Assembly: GCF_023195515.1 (NCBI RefSeq)
Contig: NZ_JALPKR020000002.1
Location: forward strand, 5,743,001 to 5,807,000
Source: Variovorax sp. S12S4
GTDB taxonomy: Bacteria > Pseudomonadota > Gammaproteobacteria > Burkholderiales > Burkholderiaceae_C
Length of the DNA stretch: 64,000 bases
Reading direction: 5' to 3'
Positions 41,228 through 50,957 of the stretch are shown piece after piece. A program made the translations under genes and the position numbers. The number at the start of each line of letters is the position of its first letter. Within the stretch, counting starts at the first letter, position 1. The notes beneath the pieces were generated by a model. That model did no database searches and was not told the origin of the DNA. It saw only the letters and a list, made by a program, of their open reading frames with translations.

Positions 41228-41896
41228 TCAGGCCTTCGAAGGCAATTGTGCGCGCGCCTTTTCCGCGCGCGACGCGCGCCATGCGCCGAAGATTGCAAGC
41301 AACCCGGGCACGATGATCAGCGCCCAGATGATCTTGTCGAGATGCTCGCGAACGAAAGGCAGGTTGCCGAAGAAGTAACCCGCCGTTGCGATGCCGAGCA
41401 CCCAGAGCAGTGCACCGCCCACGTTGAACATCGTGAACTTGGCCCGGTTCATTTCAGCCACGCCGGCCACGAAGGGCGCAAAGGTGCGAATGAACGGCAT
41501 GAAGCGCGCAAGCACGATCGTGATGCCGCCGTAGCGCTCGTAGAAGGCATGCGCCTGGTCGAAGGCCTTGCGGTTGAAGAAGCGCGAGTTCTCCCACTTG
41601 AACACCTTGGGCCCGAAGTAGCGGCCGATGCTGTAGTTGCACTGGTCGCCCAGAATGGCCGCGACGATGAGCACCGCGCACGCGATCGGATAGCTCATGA
41701 GCCCCACGCCGCACAGCGCCCCCACGATGAAGAGCAGCGAGTCCCCGGGCAGGAACGGCATCACCACCGCGCCTGTCTCCACGAACACGATCAGGAAGAG
41801 CAGCGCATAGACCCAGGGGCCATAAGCGACGACGAAGGCCTCGAGGTGTTTGTCGACGTGCAGGATGAAGTCGACGAGAAAGCTGATGATTTCCAT
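41228..41896 (-). CDS. DedA-family membrane protein
   Basis: 222 residues with about five hydrophobic segments. DedA signatures: VFVETGAVVMPFLPGDSLLFIVGALCG, the ILGDQCNYSIGRYFG segment, ITIVLARFMPFIRTFAPFVAGVAEMNRAKF with its conserved Arg pair. DedA proteins are thought to be phospholipid scramblases or flippases and proton-motive-force linked. It ends in a basic KARAQLPSKA tail. Divergent from mutL. Confidence 0.92.
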   Translation of the reverse strand: MEIISFLVDFILHVDKHLEAFVVAYGPWVYALLFLIVFVETGAVVMPFLPGDSLLFIVGALCGVGLMSYPIACAVLIVAAILGDQCNYSIGRYFGPKVFKWENSRFFNRKAFDQAHAFYERYGGITIVLARFMPFIRTFAPFVAGVAEMNRAKFTMFNVGGALLWVLGIATAGYFFGNLPFVREHLDKIIWALIIVPGLLAIFGAWRASRAEKARAQLPSKA

Positions 41897-41988
41897 GGTG
41901 GCGGATTATCCGTGCTGCACGCCGACCGATGTCCCGTGACGGATTCGGACACGCTCCATGACAGGTCGATACATCCCGGCAGGGCTTC

Positions 41989-41994
41989 TAGAAT
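41989..41994 (+). promoter_or_regulatory. Candidate -10 box for mutL, start-proximal
   Basis: TAGAAT, then GCTCGC, then the GTG start at 42001. Only 6 bases separate box and start, with no ribosome-binding site, suggesting a leaderless mRNA. No clear -35 found. Confidence 0.4.
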
Positions 41995-42000
41995 GCTCGC

Positions 42001-43893
42001 GTGAGCGCCCTTCCCTCCTCCATTCCCGCCCTCGAACGCCGGCCGATCCGCGAACTCCCCGACGAGCTGATCAGCCAGATTGCCGCCGGCGAAGTGGTCG
42101 AGCGGCCCGCTTCGGTGGTGCGTGAGCTGCTCGACAACGCACTCGACGCGGGCGCAAGCCAGGTCACGGTGCGGCTGGCTTCGGGCGGCGTGCGGCTGAT
42201 TTCGGTCGAAGACGACGGCCTGGGCATTCCGCGCGAAGAGCTCACGGTGGCCTTGCGCCGCCACGCGACCAGCAAGATCGCGAGCCTGAACGACCTTGAA
42301 ACGGTCGGCACCATGGGTTTTCGCGGCGAGGCGCTCGCGGCAATCAACGCGATTGCCGAGCTCAGCATTCTTTCGCGCTTTACCGGCGCCGACAGCGCCT
42401 TTGCGCTCGACGGGCGCACCGGCGAACTGCGCCCGGTGGCACGCTCCGTCGGCACCACGGTCGAAGTGCGCGAGCTGTTCTTCGCAACACCCGCACGCCG
42501 CAAGTTCCTCAAGACCGACGCCACTGAACTGGCCCATTGCATCGAGGCCGTGCGCCGGCACGCGCTGGCGCGGCCCGAGGTCGGCTTTTCGGTATGGCAC
42601 GACGGCAAGCTGATGGAGCAATGGCGCGCCGCCGACAAGCGCGAGCAGCGGCTGACCGATGCGCTGAGCGACGACTTCGTGGCGCAGAGCGTGGCGGTCG
42701 ATCACATCGGCGGCGCGGTGCGGGTGGTCGGCCGGGCGGGCATTCCCGATGCGGCGCGGTCGCGCGGCGACCAGCAGTTCTTCTACGTCAACGGCCGCTT
42801 CGTGCGCGACAAGGTGCTTTCGCACGCGGTGCGCAGCGCCTACGAAGACGTGCTGCATGGCCAGCGCCAGCCCGTGTATGCGCTTTACCTCGAAATCGAT
42901 CCGTCACGGGTCGATGTGAACGTGCACCCGACCAAGATCGAGGTGCGTTTTCGCGACGGACGCGAGGTGCACCAAGCGGTGCGTCACGCCATCGAGAACG
43001 CCTTGGCCGCGCCGCGTGCGGGCGATGCAGTCGTGCCGGCAGCGGCGCAGCAGCCCTTCTTCAAGCCCAATGTGCCTGCCTCGGGAGCCACCTGGGCGCA
43101 GCCGGCCATCAACTTTGTGGCGGCAGAACGCGGCGTGGGCGATTTCGACGCCATGTGGCCGCGGCGGGCCGATGAATCGGTAATGGAGCGCTCCGGCGCC
43201 GAAACCTCCCACTGGCCCGTGATCGGCACCCCGCCCATGTCGTTCCGGGCGCCTGTCGGCCTGGCGGCGAGCCCCGCCCCCGCCGAGCCGCTGGCCACCA
43301 ACGAAGAGGCGTGGCCGCTCGGCCGCGCCGTGGCCCAGCTGCACGGCATCTACATCCTGGCCGAAAACAGCCAGGGCCTGATCGTGGTCGACATGCACGC
43401 GGCGCACGAGCGCATCGTGTACGAGCGCCTCAAGACGCAGCTCGACGGCGCCGCCATCACGAGCCAGCCGCTGCTGATTCCAGCCACTTTTGCGGCCACC
43501 CCGCAAGAAGTGGCCACGGCCGAGGCCTGCGCCGCGGTGCTGCCCACGCTGGGCCTCGAAATCACCCCCTTTTCGCCGCGCACCCTTGCGGTGCGCGCGG
43601 TGCCAGGCACGCTGGCCGACGGCGACCCGGTGGAGCTGGCCCGCAGTGTTCTGGCCGAACTGGCCCAGCACGACGCAAGCACTGTGGTGCAGCGGGCACA
43701 GAACGAGCTGCTTTCAACCATGGCCTGCCACGGCGCCGTGCGGGCCAACCGCAAGCTCACCATCGACGAAATGAACGCTTTATTACGCCAGATGGAGGCA
43801 ACCGAGCGTTCCGACCAATGCAACCATGGCCGCCCGACGTGGCGGCAGCTGTCGATTCGCGAGCTGGACGCGCTTTTTATGCGCGGCAGGTAG
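42001..43893 (+). CDS. mutL: DNA mismatch repair protein MutL
   Basis: 630 residues, GTG start. The GHKL ATPase domain is complete: IAAGEVVERPASVVRELLDNALDAGA, DDGLGI and GFRGEAL. The C-terminal dimer domain (from about residue 430) has the metal endonuclease motif form DMHAAHERIVYE, plus ACHGAVRANRK and CNHGRPTWRQL, so this MutL is expected to nick DNA itself, as in bacteria lacking MutH. The linker is Pro/Ala-rich. TAGAAT is 6 bases before the start. Confidence 0.97.
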   Translation: MSALPSSIPALERRPIRELPDELISQIAAGEVVERPASVVRELLDNALDAGASQVTVRLASGGVRLISVEDDGLGIPREELTVALRRHATSKIASLNDLETVGTMGFRGEALAAINAIAELSILSRFTGADSAFALDGRTGELRPVARSVGTTVEVRELFFATPARRKFLKTDATELAHCIEAVRRHALARPEVGFSVWHDGKLMEQWRAADKREQRLTDALSDDFVAQSVAVDHIGGAVRVVGRAGIPDAARSRGDQQFFYVNGRFVRDKVLSHAVRSAYEDVLHGQRQPVYALYLEIDPSRVDVNVHPTKIEVRFRDGREVHQAVRHAIENALAAPRAGDAVVPAAAQQPFFKPNVPASGATWAQPAINFVAAERGVGDFDAMWPRRADESVMERSGAETSHWPVIGTPPMSFRAPVGLAASPAPAEPLATNEEAWPLGRAVAQLHGIYILAENSQGLIVVDMHAAHERIVYERLKTQLDGAAITSQPLLIPATFAATPQEVATAEACAAVLPTLGLEITPFSPRTLAVRAVPGTLADGDPVELARSVLAELAQHDASTVVQRAQNELLSTMACHGAVRANRKLTIDEMNALLRQMEATERSDQCNHGRPTWRQLSIRELDALFMRGR

Positions 43894-44078
43894 CAAATCC
43901 GGGCGTTTTGAGGGTTTTTACGGAGTTTTTGGAAGTCATCCGTGAGGCGGGCACGGGCGTTGCATGTGTAGAACAAAGTGCCACCTGAGGCACTCGGGGG
44001 AGATTCTGGAACGCAGTGTCGGCGCGTTTCAGTCGAAAGCGTATGAACTTTCTGCCGGCTTCGCTGTCCCTCTAGCCC

Positions 44079-45077
44079 ATGAAACGCTGGTCTCTGCTTG
44101 CCTCCGTTATTTCGCTGTGCGCCCTTCTGGCCGCCGGCTGCTCCACATTCGACGAACAGCAGCGCGAATGGATTTTTCAACCCAGCGACCGCAGCTGGGG
44201 CAACACCGCCACCATGACCGAGGGCATGCAGGACGTCTGGATCGACTTCCAGTCGTCCATTACCGGCGAATCCGCGCGCCTGCACGGCCTGTGGCTCGGC
44301 GGCGAACCCGAGACCACCGACCGGCCCGTGATGCTTTACCTGCATGGCGCCCGCTACAACGTGGCCGGCTCGGCCCCGCGCATCCAGCGCATGCACGAAC
44401 TGGGCTTTTCGGTGCTGGCCATCGACTACCGGGGTTTCGGCAAGAGCTCCAAGGGCCTGCCTTCAGAAGAATCCGCGCGCGAAGACGCCCGGGCCGCCTG
44501 GATGTGGCTGGCCGCGCGCCACCCGCGCCAGCACCGCTACATCTTCGGCCACTCGCTGGGCGGTGCCATCGGCATCGACCTGGCGGCCAACGTCAAGGAC
44601 GAGAGCGGCACCATCGTCGAAAGCACCTTCACCTCCATTGCGGACGTGGTGAGCGGCTTCAAGTGGGGCTGGCTGCCGTTCGGCCCGCTGATCACGCAGC
44701 GTTTCGAGGCCATCAACCGGGTCAAGGACATCGGCGCGCCGCTCCTGGTGGTGCATGGCACCGCCGACAGCCTGATCAACCCGACGCTGGGCCGCAAGCT
44801 CTACGACGCGGCCACGGTGCCCAAGCTCTTCGTGCTGGTCGAGGGCGGGTCGCACCACAACACCAATTCGGTCGGCGAAGCGCAGTACCGTTCGGCGCTC
44901 TCGCAGCTGTTCCGCATGAAGCCCGAGACCACCCTGGCCTCCCGGCAGGCGGAGGGCGCGCCCGTCGTGCGCGGCGCGCAGCCGGTGCCTGTGCTGCCGG
45001 CGGCGCCTCGCCCGGATTCGGCCGTGCTGCCGCAAGAAGCGCGCGGCAAGGCCACGGCGAGCGCGCAGGCCATCTGA
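44079..45077 (+). CDS. Alpha/beta-hydrolase lipoprotein
   Basis: 332 residues. The signal ([21 protein letters not shown]) ends at lipobox Cys21. The fold shows [13 protein letters not shown] (oxyanion loop), [11 protein letters not shown], the nucleophile Ser159 in [10 protein letters not shown], the acid Asp in [11 protein letters not shown] and His in EGGSHHNT. It resembles the BAAT/Bem46-like serine hydrolases. The C-terminal 50 residues are low complexity. Substrate unknown. A GTGCC-N6-GGCAC hairpin lies about 85 bases upstream. Confidence 0.85.
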   Translation: MKRWSLLASVISLCALLAAGCSTFDEQQREWIFQPSDRSWGNTATMTEGMQDVWIDFQSSITGESARLHGLWLGGEPETTDRPVMLYLHGARYNVAGSAPRIQRMHELGFSVLAIDYRGFGKSSKGLPSEESAREDARAAWMWLAARHPRQHRYIFGHSLGGAIGIDLAANVKDESGTIVESTFTSIADVVSGFKWGWLPFGPLITQRFEAINRVKDIGAPLLVVHGTADSLINPTLGRKLYDAATVPKLFVLVEGGSHHNTNSVGEAQYRSALSQLFRMKPETTLASRQAEGAPVVRGAQPVPVLPAAPRPDSAVLPQEARGKATASAQAI

Positions 45078-45120
45078 GCGAAAGTCCCGGCTTCGGTTTT
45101 GTTGTTACCCTCGGGCGCTT

Positions 45121-46104
45121 ATGCCGCCCTCCGTTGCCGCTTCCGGCCTTCCTGACAAACTGAAATACATCGCGCTCGCGGGACCGACGGCCTCCGGCAA
45201 GACCGCCGTGGCGCTCGCGGTGGCGCAACTGCGGCCTGTCGAAATCGTCAGCGTCGATTCCGCGCTGATCTACCGCGGCATGGACATCGGCACGGCCAAG
45301 CCGAGCAAGGCCGAACAAGCCAGCGTGCCGCACCACCTCATCGATATTCGCGACCCGGCCGAAAGCTACAGCGCCGCGGCTTTCGTGGCCGACGCGACAC
45401 GGCTGATCGACGAGATCCGCGCGCGCGGCGCATTGCCGCTGCTGGTGGGCGGCACCATGCTGTACTTCAAGGCCTTGTTCGACGGCATCGACGCCATGCC
45501 CGCTGCCGATGCAGCGGTGCGCGCACGCATCGACGCCGAAGCCGCCGCGCTCGGCTGGCCCGCCATGCACGCGCGGCTTGCCCAGGTCGATCCCGTCACG
45601 GCCGCGCGCCTGGCGCCGCAAGACAGCCAGCGCATCCAGCGCGCGCTCGAAGTATGGGAAAGCAGCGGGCAACCGTTGTCCAGCTTTCACGCGGGTGAAA
45701 ACAAGGCCGCAAAAGGGCTGGCGGGCGGCGCACTCTTCTCGCTCGAACCCGCCGACCGCGCCTGGCTGCATGCGCGCATTGCCGATCGCTTCGAGGCCAT
45801 GCTCGCCGCCGGTTTTCTCGACGAGGTCGAGGCGCTGCGCGCGCGCGGCGATTTGTCGACGGAGCTTCCTTCGATGCGCTGCGTGGGCTACCGGCAAGCA
45901 TGGGAAATGCTCGATGCCTGCGGCGGCGAGAGGCCCGGCGCCAAGGCCATGGCCGAGCTGCGCGAACGCGGCGTTGCCGCCACGCGCCAGCTGGCCAAGC
46001 GGCAGATCACCTGGCTGCGCAGCATGCCCGAGCGCGCCATCATTGCCTGCGACGCACCCGACGCGGTGCGCACCGCCGTTCAACGCATTGCAACCGCCGC
46101 ATGA
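45121..46104 (+). CDS. miaA: tRNA dimethylallyltransferase
   Basis: 327 residues. It transfers a dimethylallyl group to A37 of tRNAs reading UNN codons. P-loop GPTASGKT (residues 21-28), [44 protein letters not shown] and the late [13 protein letters not shown] are the MiaA motifs. The stop overlaps the following ABC ATPase ATG (ATGA). It lies close to mutL, a conserved arrangement in proteobacteria. Confidence 0.96.
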   Translation: MPPSVAASGLPDKLKYIALAGPTASGKTAVALAVAQLRPVEIVSVDSALIYRGMDIGTAKPSKAEQASVPHHLIDIRDPAESYSAAAFVADATRLIDEIRARGALPLLVGGTMLYFKALFDGIDAMPAADAAVRARIDAEAAALGWPAMHARLAQVDPVTAARLAPQDSQRIQRALEVWESSGQPLSSFHAGENKAAKGLAGGALFSLEPADRAWLHARIADRFEAMLAAGFLDEVEALRARGDLSTELPSMRCVGYRQAWEMLDACGGERPGAKAMAELRERGVAATRQLAKRQITWLRSMPERAIIACDAPDAVRTAVQRIATAA

Positions 46105-46751
46105 CACTGCGCATTTCCAACCTTGCCAAGCACTACGGCGACGTGCCCGTCTTCGAGAACGTGACGCTCACTGTCGAGCCCGGCGAGTTCGTCGCCATCG
46201 TGGGCGAATCGGGCGTGGGCAAGTCGACGCTGCTCAACTGCATGGCCGGGCTCGACAGCTGGGACGCAGGCACCGTCACGCAGGGCGGCACCGACATCGG
46301 CGCGCTCGACGGCGAGGCCTGCGCGCTCTGGCGCCGCCGCCATGTGGGCTTTGTGTTCCAGGCCTTCCACGTGCTGCCGCACCTGGACGTGGCGCAGAAC
46401 GTGGCGCTGCCGCTGATGCTGCTCGGCCAGCAGCGCGATGAAGGCCGTGTCGCGCACATGCTCGATGCGGTGGGCCTGCCCGGCATGGGCGATCGGCTGC
46501 CGCAGACGCTTTCAGGCGGGCAGCTGCAGCGCGTGGCCATTGCCCGCGCACTGGTGCACCGCCCCGCCCTGCTGCTGGCCGACGAGCCCACGGGCAATCT
46601 TGATCCGACCACCGCGGCCAAGGTGATGGAACTGCTCATCGGCCAGACGCGTGAACACGGTGCCTCGCTGGTGCTGGTCACGCACTCCGAAAGCGCCGCG
46701 GCCCGCGCAGACCGGCTGCTGCACCTGACCGCCGAAGGAATCCGCGCCTGA
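46101..46751 (+). CDS. ABC transporter ATP-binding protein (LolD/AttE type)
   Basis: 216 residues. Walker [10 protein letters not shown] (35-43), Q-loop in [10 protein letters not shown], signature LSGGQ (137-141), Walker [14 protein letters not shown] (157-169) and H-loop His195. The short length and FxNVxL start place it with MacB/LolD-type ATPases that pair with FtsX-fold permeases. A matching permease with no ATPase of its own is at 52261-54867, and an AttH/CrtC-like lipocalin is at 58568; together these look like an Att-type system. It is coupled to miaA by ATGA. Confidence 0.9.
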   Translation: MTLRISNLAKHYGDVPVFENVTLTVEPGEFVAIVGESGVGKSTLLNCMAGLDSWDAGTVTQGGTDIGALDGEACALWRRRHVGFVFQAFHVLPHLDVAQNVALPLMLLGQQRDEGRVAHMLDAVGLPGMGDRLPQTLSGGQLQRVAIARALVHRPALLLADEPTGNLDPTTAAKVMELLIGQTREHGASLVLVTHSESAAARADRLLHLTAEGIRA

Positions 46752-46760
46752 GCGAGTGAG

Positions 46761-47717
46761 CTAGGCGAGCAAGGCCGCGTAGCGCGACAGGTCGACGTTG
46801 CCGCCGCTGATCACGATGCCGACGCGCTGCCCCGCGATGGCCTCGCGTGCCGCAATGGCGCCCGCAAACGCAAGGCAACCCGTCGGCTCCACCACCATCT
46901 TCATGCGCTCCGCAAAGAAGCGCATGGCCTCGACAAGCTGGTCGTCCGTCACGGTGAAGATATCGTCCACGTCGCGCTTGATGATGCCGAACGTGTATTC
47001 GCCCAGGTGCTGCGTCTGCGCCCCGTCGGCGATGGTCTTGGGCGTTTCGATGTGCACGATCTTTCCCGCGCGGAACGACTGCTGGCCGTCATTGCCCGCC
47101 TCGGGCTCCACACCGTAGACCTTGCAATCGGGTGACAGCGCGCGCGCCGACAACGCCGAGCCCGACAACAACCCGCCGCCGCCCAGGCACACGAACAAGT
47201 GATCGAGCGGGCCGGTTTCTTCGATCAACTCCTTCACCGCCGTGCCCTGCCCGGTGAGCACGTCGGGATGGTCGTAGGGCGGAATCATCGTCATGCCGCG
47301 TTCCTGCGCGAGCCGCCTGGTCAGCGCCTCGCGGTCTTCGGTGAAACGGTCGTACATCACCACCTCGGCGCCATAGCCCTTCGTGGCCGCCACCTTGGCG
47401 GTGGGCGCGTCCTTGGGCATGACGATGACCGCGGGCATCGACAGCAGCCGCGCCGACAGCGCGATGGCCTGCGCGTGGTTGCCCGACGAGAACGCGATGA
47501 CGCCGCCCTTGCGCTGCGCAGCGTCGAATTTCGCGAGCGCATTGAAGGCGCCGCGAAACTTGAACGCGCCCATGCGCTGGAAGTTCTCGCACTTGAAGAA
47601 GAACCGGGCACCCCAGCGCTCGTCGGCGGTGGTCGAGCGCAGCACGGGCGTGTGGTGGGCGTGGCCTTGGAGCCGCGCGGCCGCGGCAATGACGTCGTCG
47701 TAGGTGGGTAGTTGCAT
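46761..47717 (-). CDS. PLP-dependent ammonia-lyase (threonine/hydroxyaspartate dehydratase type)
   Basis: 318 residues. Fold type II PLP enzyme: PLP Lys53 in GAFKFRGAFNAL, phosphate loop SSGNHAQAIALSA and GGGGLLSG. The lack of an ACT regulatory domain, the length and the ending SGGNVD resemble catabolic serine/threonine dehydratases and threo-3-hydroxyaspartate ammonia-lyase. Activity cannot be fixed from sequence. It is divergent from the GntR-PhyH-oxidoreductase cassette, sharing a 113-base gap with the GntR operator. Confidence 0.85.
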   Translation of the reverse strand: MQLPTYDDVIAAAARLQGHAHHTPVLRSTTADERWGARFFFKCENFQRMGAFKFRGAFNALAKFDAAQRKGGVIAFSSGNHAQAIALSARLLSMPAVIVMPKDAPTAKVAATKGYGAEVVMYDRFTEDREALTRRLAQERGMTMIPPYDHPDVLTGQGTAVKELIEETGPLDHLFVCLGGGGLLSGSALSARALSPDCKVYGVEPEAGNDGQQSFRAGKIVHIETPKTIADGAQTQHLGEYTFGIIKRDVDDIFTVTDDQLVEAMRFFAERMKMVVEPTGCLAFAGAIAAREAIAGQRVGIVISGGNVDLSRYAALLA

Positions 47718-47798
47718 GCGCCGAGCTTAGCGGCGGCTTACGTTTTTTTGCAGGGCCGATGGGTAAAAACCCGGAATACGCCGGGCCCGCACCTTTGT

Positions 47799-47814
47799 AC
47801 TCTGTATACAGAGT
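47799..47814. promoter_or_regulatory. Perfect palindrome ACTCTGTATACAGAGT, GntR-type operator
   Basis: A perfect 16-base palindrome with a TGTATACA core, typical of GntR/FadR-family operators. It is 16 bases before the GntR ATG and in the gap shared with the divergent ammonia-lyase gene, so one bound dimer could control both directions. Confidence 0.72.
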
Positions 47815-47830
47815 TCAGAGAAAGCCAGTC

Positions 47831-48544
47831 ATGCCCGCCCATCTCGTCAGCATCGAAGCCACGCCCGACCTCGTCGACCAGGTCTACCGCGCCCTGCTCG
47901 GCGCCATCAGCAGCGGCTCGCTCGCGCCCGGTGAACGCCTCACGCAGGAAGACATCGCGCAGCGCCTCTCGGTGTCGCGCCAGCCGGTGCTGCAGGCGCT
48001 GCGCCTGCTCAAGAAAGACGGCTTCGTGCTCGATGCGCCGGGCCGCGGCGTGCTGGTGGCGCCGCTCGATGCCGAGTGGATGCGCAAGGTCTACCAGGTG
48101 CGCGGCGCACTCGACGTGCTGGCCGCGCGGCTGGCGGCAGGCCAACGCTTTCGCATCGACCCCAAGCTGATGGAGCGCGGCCGGCGCGCAGCACGCGGGC
48201 GCAATGTCGACGCCATGATCGACGCCGACATGGCTTTTCATGAGGCCATCTACGAGGCGTCCGGCAATCCGCTCATCGGCCAGAGCGCCGGCCAGCATTG
48301 GCGCCACCTGCGCCGCGCCATGGGCGCGGTGCTGCAGGCCGAGCCGCAGCGCGAATCGCTGTGGGACGAACACCAGGCCATTGCCGACGCCATTGCCGCA
48401 GGCAACGAGCAGCGTGCCGCGAAACTGAGCGAAGAGCACGTTGCGCAGGCGAGCGAAGCGTTGGGCCGACGGCTCGCGCAGCAACTGGCGCGCACCGCAT
48501 CGACCACCCACCACACCACCCACCGCAAAGGAGACAAGGCATGA
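47831..48544 (+). CDS. GntR-family (FCD) regulator
   Basis: 237 residues from the ATG at 47831; an upstream in-frame ATG would run through the operator. Winged helix at residues 12-78: VDQVYRALLGAISSGSLAPGERLTQEDIAQRLSVSRQPVLQALRLLKKDGFV. The all-helical FCD domain follows, with metal-type His and Asp residues (ADMAFHEAIYEASGN and the late EHQAIADAI). It probably represses its own operon and responds to an organic acid. The stop overlaps the PhyH ATG (ATGA). Confidence 0.92.
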   Translation: MPAHLVSIEATPDLVDQVYRALLGAISSGSLAPGERLTQEDIAQRLSVSRQPVLQALRLLKKDGFVLDAPGRGVLVAPLDAEWMRKVYQVRGALDVLAARLAAGQRFRIDPKLMERGRRAARGRNVDAMIDADMAFHEAIYEASGNPLIGQSAGQHWRHLRRAMGAVLQAEPQRESLWDEHQAIADAIAAGNEQRAAKLSEEHVAQASEALGRRLAQQLARTASTTHHTTHRKGDKA

Positions 48545-49416
48545 AGTTGAGCCCCGACCAGCGCGCGCAATTCGAGCGCGACGGCTACCTGTTCTTCCCC
48601 GGCCATTTTTCACCCGAAGAGACGAAGGTGCTGACCGATGCGGTGCCCGAGCTCTACAGCCGGCGCGAGGCCTTCAACGTACGCGAGAAGGGCTCTGACG
48701 CGGTGCGCACCAACTTTGCCGCGCACCTGATCAGCGAACCCTTCGCGCGGCTGGCGCGCCATCCGCGCATGGTGGAGCCGGTGATGGATCTGTTCGAAGA
48801 ACAGGTCTACATGCACCAGTTCAAGATCAACGGCAAGATGGCTTTCGAGGGCGACGTGTGGCAGTGGCACCAGGACTACGGCACCTGGCTCAACGACGAC
48901 CTGATGCCCACCGAGCGCGCGATGAACGTCGCCATTTTTCTGGACGACGTGAACGAGCACAACGGGCCGCTGATGTTCATTCCGGGCAGCCACCGCAAGG
49001 GCGTGGTCGATGCGAAGCATGACCTCACGACCACCAGCTACCCGCTCTGGACGGTCGACAACGACCTGATCCGCCAGCTGGTGGACCGTGCCGGCGGCAA
49101 GCAGGGCGGCATCGTTTCGCCCAAGGGGCCCGCCGGTTCGATGATCCTATTCCACAGCTGCCTCGTGCACGCATCGGGCAGCAATCTCTCGCCTTTCAAC
49201 CGCGTGGCGGTGTACCTGAGCCTGTGCGCCGTCAGCAACCACATTCGGCGCCACAAGCGGCCCGAGTACATCGCGCACCGGGACTTCACGCCCATCGAGA
49301 TGCTGCCCGACGACTGCCTGCTGAAGCCCTACCCGGTCGAGGTGCCGTGGAAGAACGGCCTGCCCGAAAGCGCGCTGCAGACCTCGCTCGAAACTCTCGA
49401 CACCGTGGAGGCCTGA
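48541..49416 (+). CDS. Phytanoyl-CoA dioxygenase (PhyH) family protein
   Basis: 291 residues. Fe(II)/2-oxoglutarate oxygenase of the PhyH family: iron ligands His110 and Asp112 in WQWHQDYGTW, distal His210 in SCLVHASGSN, and the 2-oxoglutarate Arg221 in NRVAVYLS. N-terminal FERDGYLFFPGHFSPEE is the usual start. PhyH-family enzymes hydroxylate small molecules such as ectoine, amino acids or phosphonates; this substrate is not known. Coupled to GntR by ATGA and 4 bases from the next gene. Confidence 0.9.
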   Translation: MKLSPDQRAQFERDGYLFFPGHFSPEETKVLTDAVPELYSRREAFNVREKGSDAVRTNFAAHLISEPFARLARHPRMVEPVMDLFEEQVYMHQFKINGKMAFEGDVWQWHQDYGTWLNDDLMPTERAMNVAIFLDDVNEHNGPLMFIPGSHRKGVVDAKHDLTTTSYPLWTVDNDLIRQLVDRAGGKQGGIVSPKGPAGSMILFHSCLVHASGSNLSPFNRVAVYLSLCAVSNHIRRHKRPEYIAHRDFTPIEMLPDDCLLKPYPVEVPWKNGLPESALQTSLETLDTVEA

Positions 49417-49420
49417 TCTC

Positions 49421-50782
49421 ATGAGCCTCTACACCCGCCTGCAGCAGCGCGTTGCCGAAGGCCGCCCCATCCGCATCGGCTTGATCGGCGCCGGCAAGTT
49501 CGGCTCGATGTATCTCGCGCAGATTCCGCGCACGCCCGGCGTGCAGCTGGTGGCCATTGCCGACCTCTCGCCAGCGGCCGCACGCGTCAACCTCGAACGC
49601 GTCGGCTGGCAGGCCGAGCGCACCGCCGCGGGCTCGGTGCAGCAAGCGCTGAAGACCGGAAGCACCTGGATCACAGACGACTGGCAAGCGGTGACGCGCG
49701 AGCCTTCCATCGACATCGTGGTCGAGTGCACCGGCAACCCCGTGGCCGCGGTCGACCATTGCCTGGATGCCTTTGCACACGGCAAGCACGTGGTGAACGT
49801 GACCGTAGAGGCCGACGCCTTCTGTGGCCCGCTGCTCGCGCGCAAGGCGCAGCAGGCGGGTGTGATCTATTCGCTGGCCTTCGGCGACCAGCCCGCGCTC
49901 ATCTGCGACCTGGTCGACTGGGCGCGCACCTGCGGCTTTCCGGTGGTGGCGGCCGGTCGCGGCCACAAGTGGCTGCCGCACTTCACCGAATCGACGCCGG
50001 AAACCGTGTGGGGCAACTACGGCCTCACGCCCGAACAGGCGCTGCGCGGCGGGCTCAACCCGAAGATGTTCAACAGCTTTCTCGACGGCTCCAAGCCTTC
50101 GATAGAAAGCTCGGCCGTGGCCAACGCCACCGGCCTCACCGTGCCTTCGGACGGCCTGCTCTACCCGCCCGCGAGCGTGGAAGACATTCCCTTCGTCACA
50201 CGGCCGCAGAGCGAAGGCGGCGTGCTCGAGCGCAAGGGCATGGTCGAAGTCATCTCCTCGCTGGAGGCAAACGGGCGAAAGATTCCCTACGACATCCGCA
50301 TGGGCGTTTGGGTCACGGTCGAGGCCGAGACCGATTACATCAAGAACTGCTTCGAGGAATACAACGCCCACACCGACCCGAGCGGCCGCTACTTCACGCT
50401 CTACAAGCGCTGGCACCTGATCGGCCTGGAAGTCGGCATGTCGGTGGCGAGCGTGGCCTTGCGCGGCGAGCCCACCGGCGTGGCCACCTGCTGGAACGCC
50501 GACGTGGTTGCCACCGCCAAGCGCGATCTCGCACCCGGCGAAATGCTCGATGGCGAAGGCGGCTACACCGTCTGGGGCAAGCTGCTGCCGGCCGAGCGCT
50601 CCATGCGGCTCGGCGGCCTGCCACTCGGGCTGGCGCACAACGTCAAGCTGGTGCGCGCGGTGAAAAAAGGCCAGAGCCTGTGCTGGGCCGACGTGGCCAT
50701 GGACACATCGACCCACGCCTACCAGCTGCGCGCCGAGCTGGAGGCCATGTTTGCGCCCACCGCACAGGCCAGGGCTGCCTAG
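49421..50782 (+). CDS. Gfo/homoserine-dehydrogenase-like oxidoreductase with SAF-type C-terminus
   Basis: 453 residues. Rossmann motif IRIGLIGAGKFGSMYLAQ (G23-x-G25-x2-G28), then ADLSPAAARVNLERVGW and the strand DIVVECTGNPVAAVDHCLDAFAHGKHVVNVTVEAD, as in homoserine-dehydrogenase-like proteins. The C-terminal 90 residues (LAPGEMLDGEGGYTVWGKLLPAE... NVKLVRAVKKGQSLCWADVAMD) look like the SAF domain of antifreeze/FlgA-related proteins. Members of this fused family occur in sugar-acid catabolic clusters. Substrate unknown. Third gene of the GntR cassette. Confidence 0.85.
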   Translation: MSLYTRLQQRVAEGRPIRIGLIGAGKFGSMYLAQIPRTPGVQLVAIADLSPAAARVNLERVGWQAERTAAGSVQQALKTGSTWITDDWQAVTREPSIDIVVECTGNPVAAVDHCLDAFAHGKHVVNVTVEADAFCGPLLARKAQQAGVIYSLAFGDQPALICDLVDWARTCGFPVVAAGRGHKWLPHFTESTPETVWGNYGLTPEQALRGGLNPKMFNSFLDGSKPSIESSAVANATGLTVPSDGLLYPPASVEDIPFVTRPQSEGGVLERKGMVEVISSLEANGRKIPYDIRMGVWVTVEAETDYIKNCFEEYNAHTDPSGRYFTLYKRWHLIGLEVGMSVASVALRGEPTGVATCWNADVVATAKRDLAPGEMLDGEGGYTVWGKLLPAERSMRLGGLPLGLAHNVKLVRAVKKGQSLCWADVAMDTSTHAYQLRAELEAMFAPTAQARAA

Positions 50783-50957
50783 CCGGTCCGCGGACTTCAT
50801 CGGCGCGCGGCCCTTGGCTTTTGCCATTGCGCCGGCGCATTTTTAGGGAAAGAATTAATTGTTCGGCATGCCATACGCATGTCGAAATGGCGGGCTGCGA
50901 GCCGTCATTGTGGTGAGCAATCTTGCTCGGCGAGCTTGTCCTCGACGGAGAAACACC

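Noticed and set aside
43978..43993. GTGCC-N6-GGCAC before the alpha/beta-hydrolase gene
   Set aside because: Short stem, no T-tract and no conserved operator features; could be chance in G+C-rich DNA.
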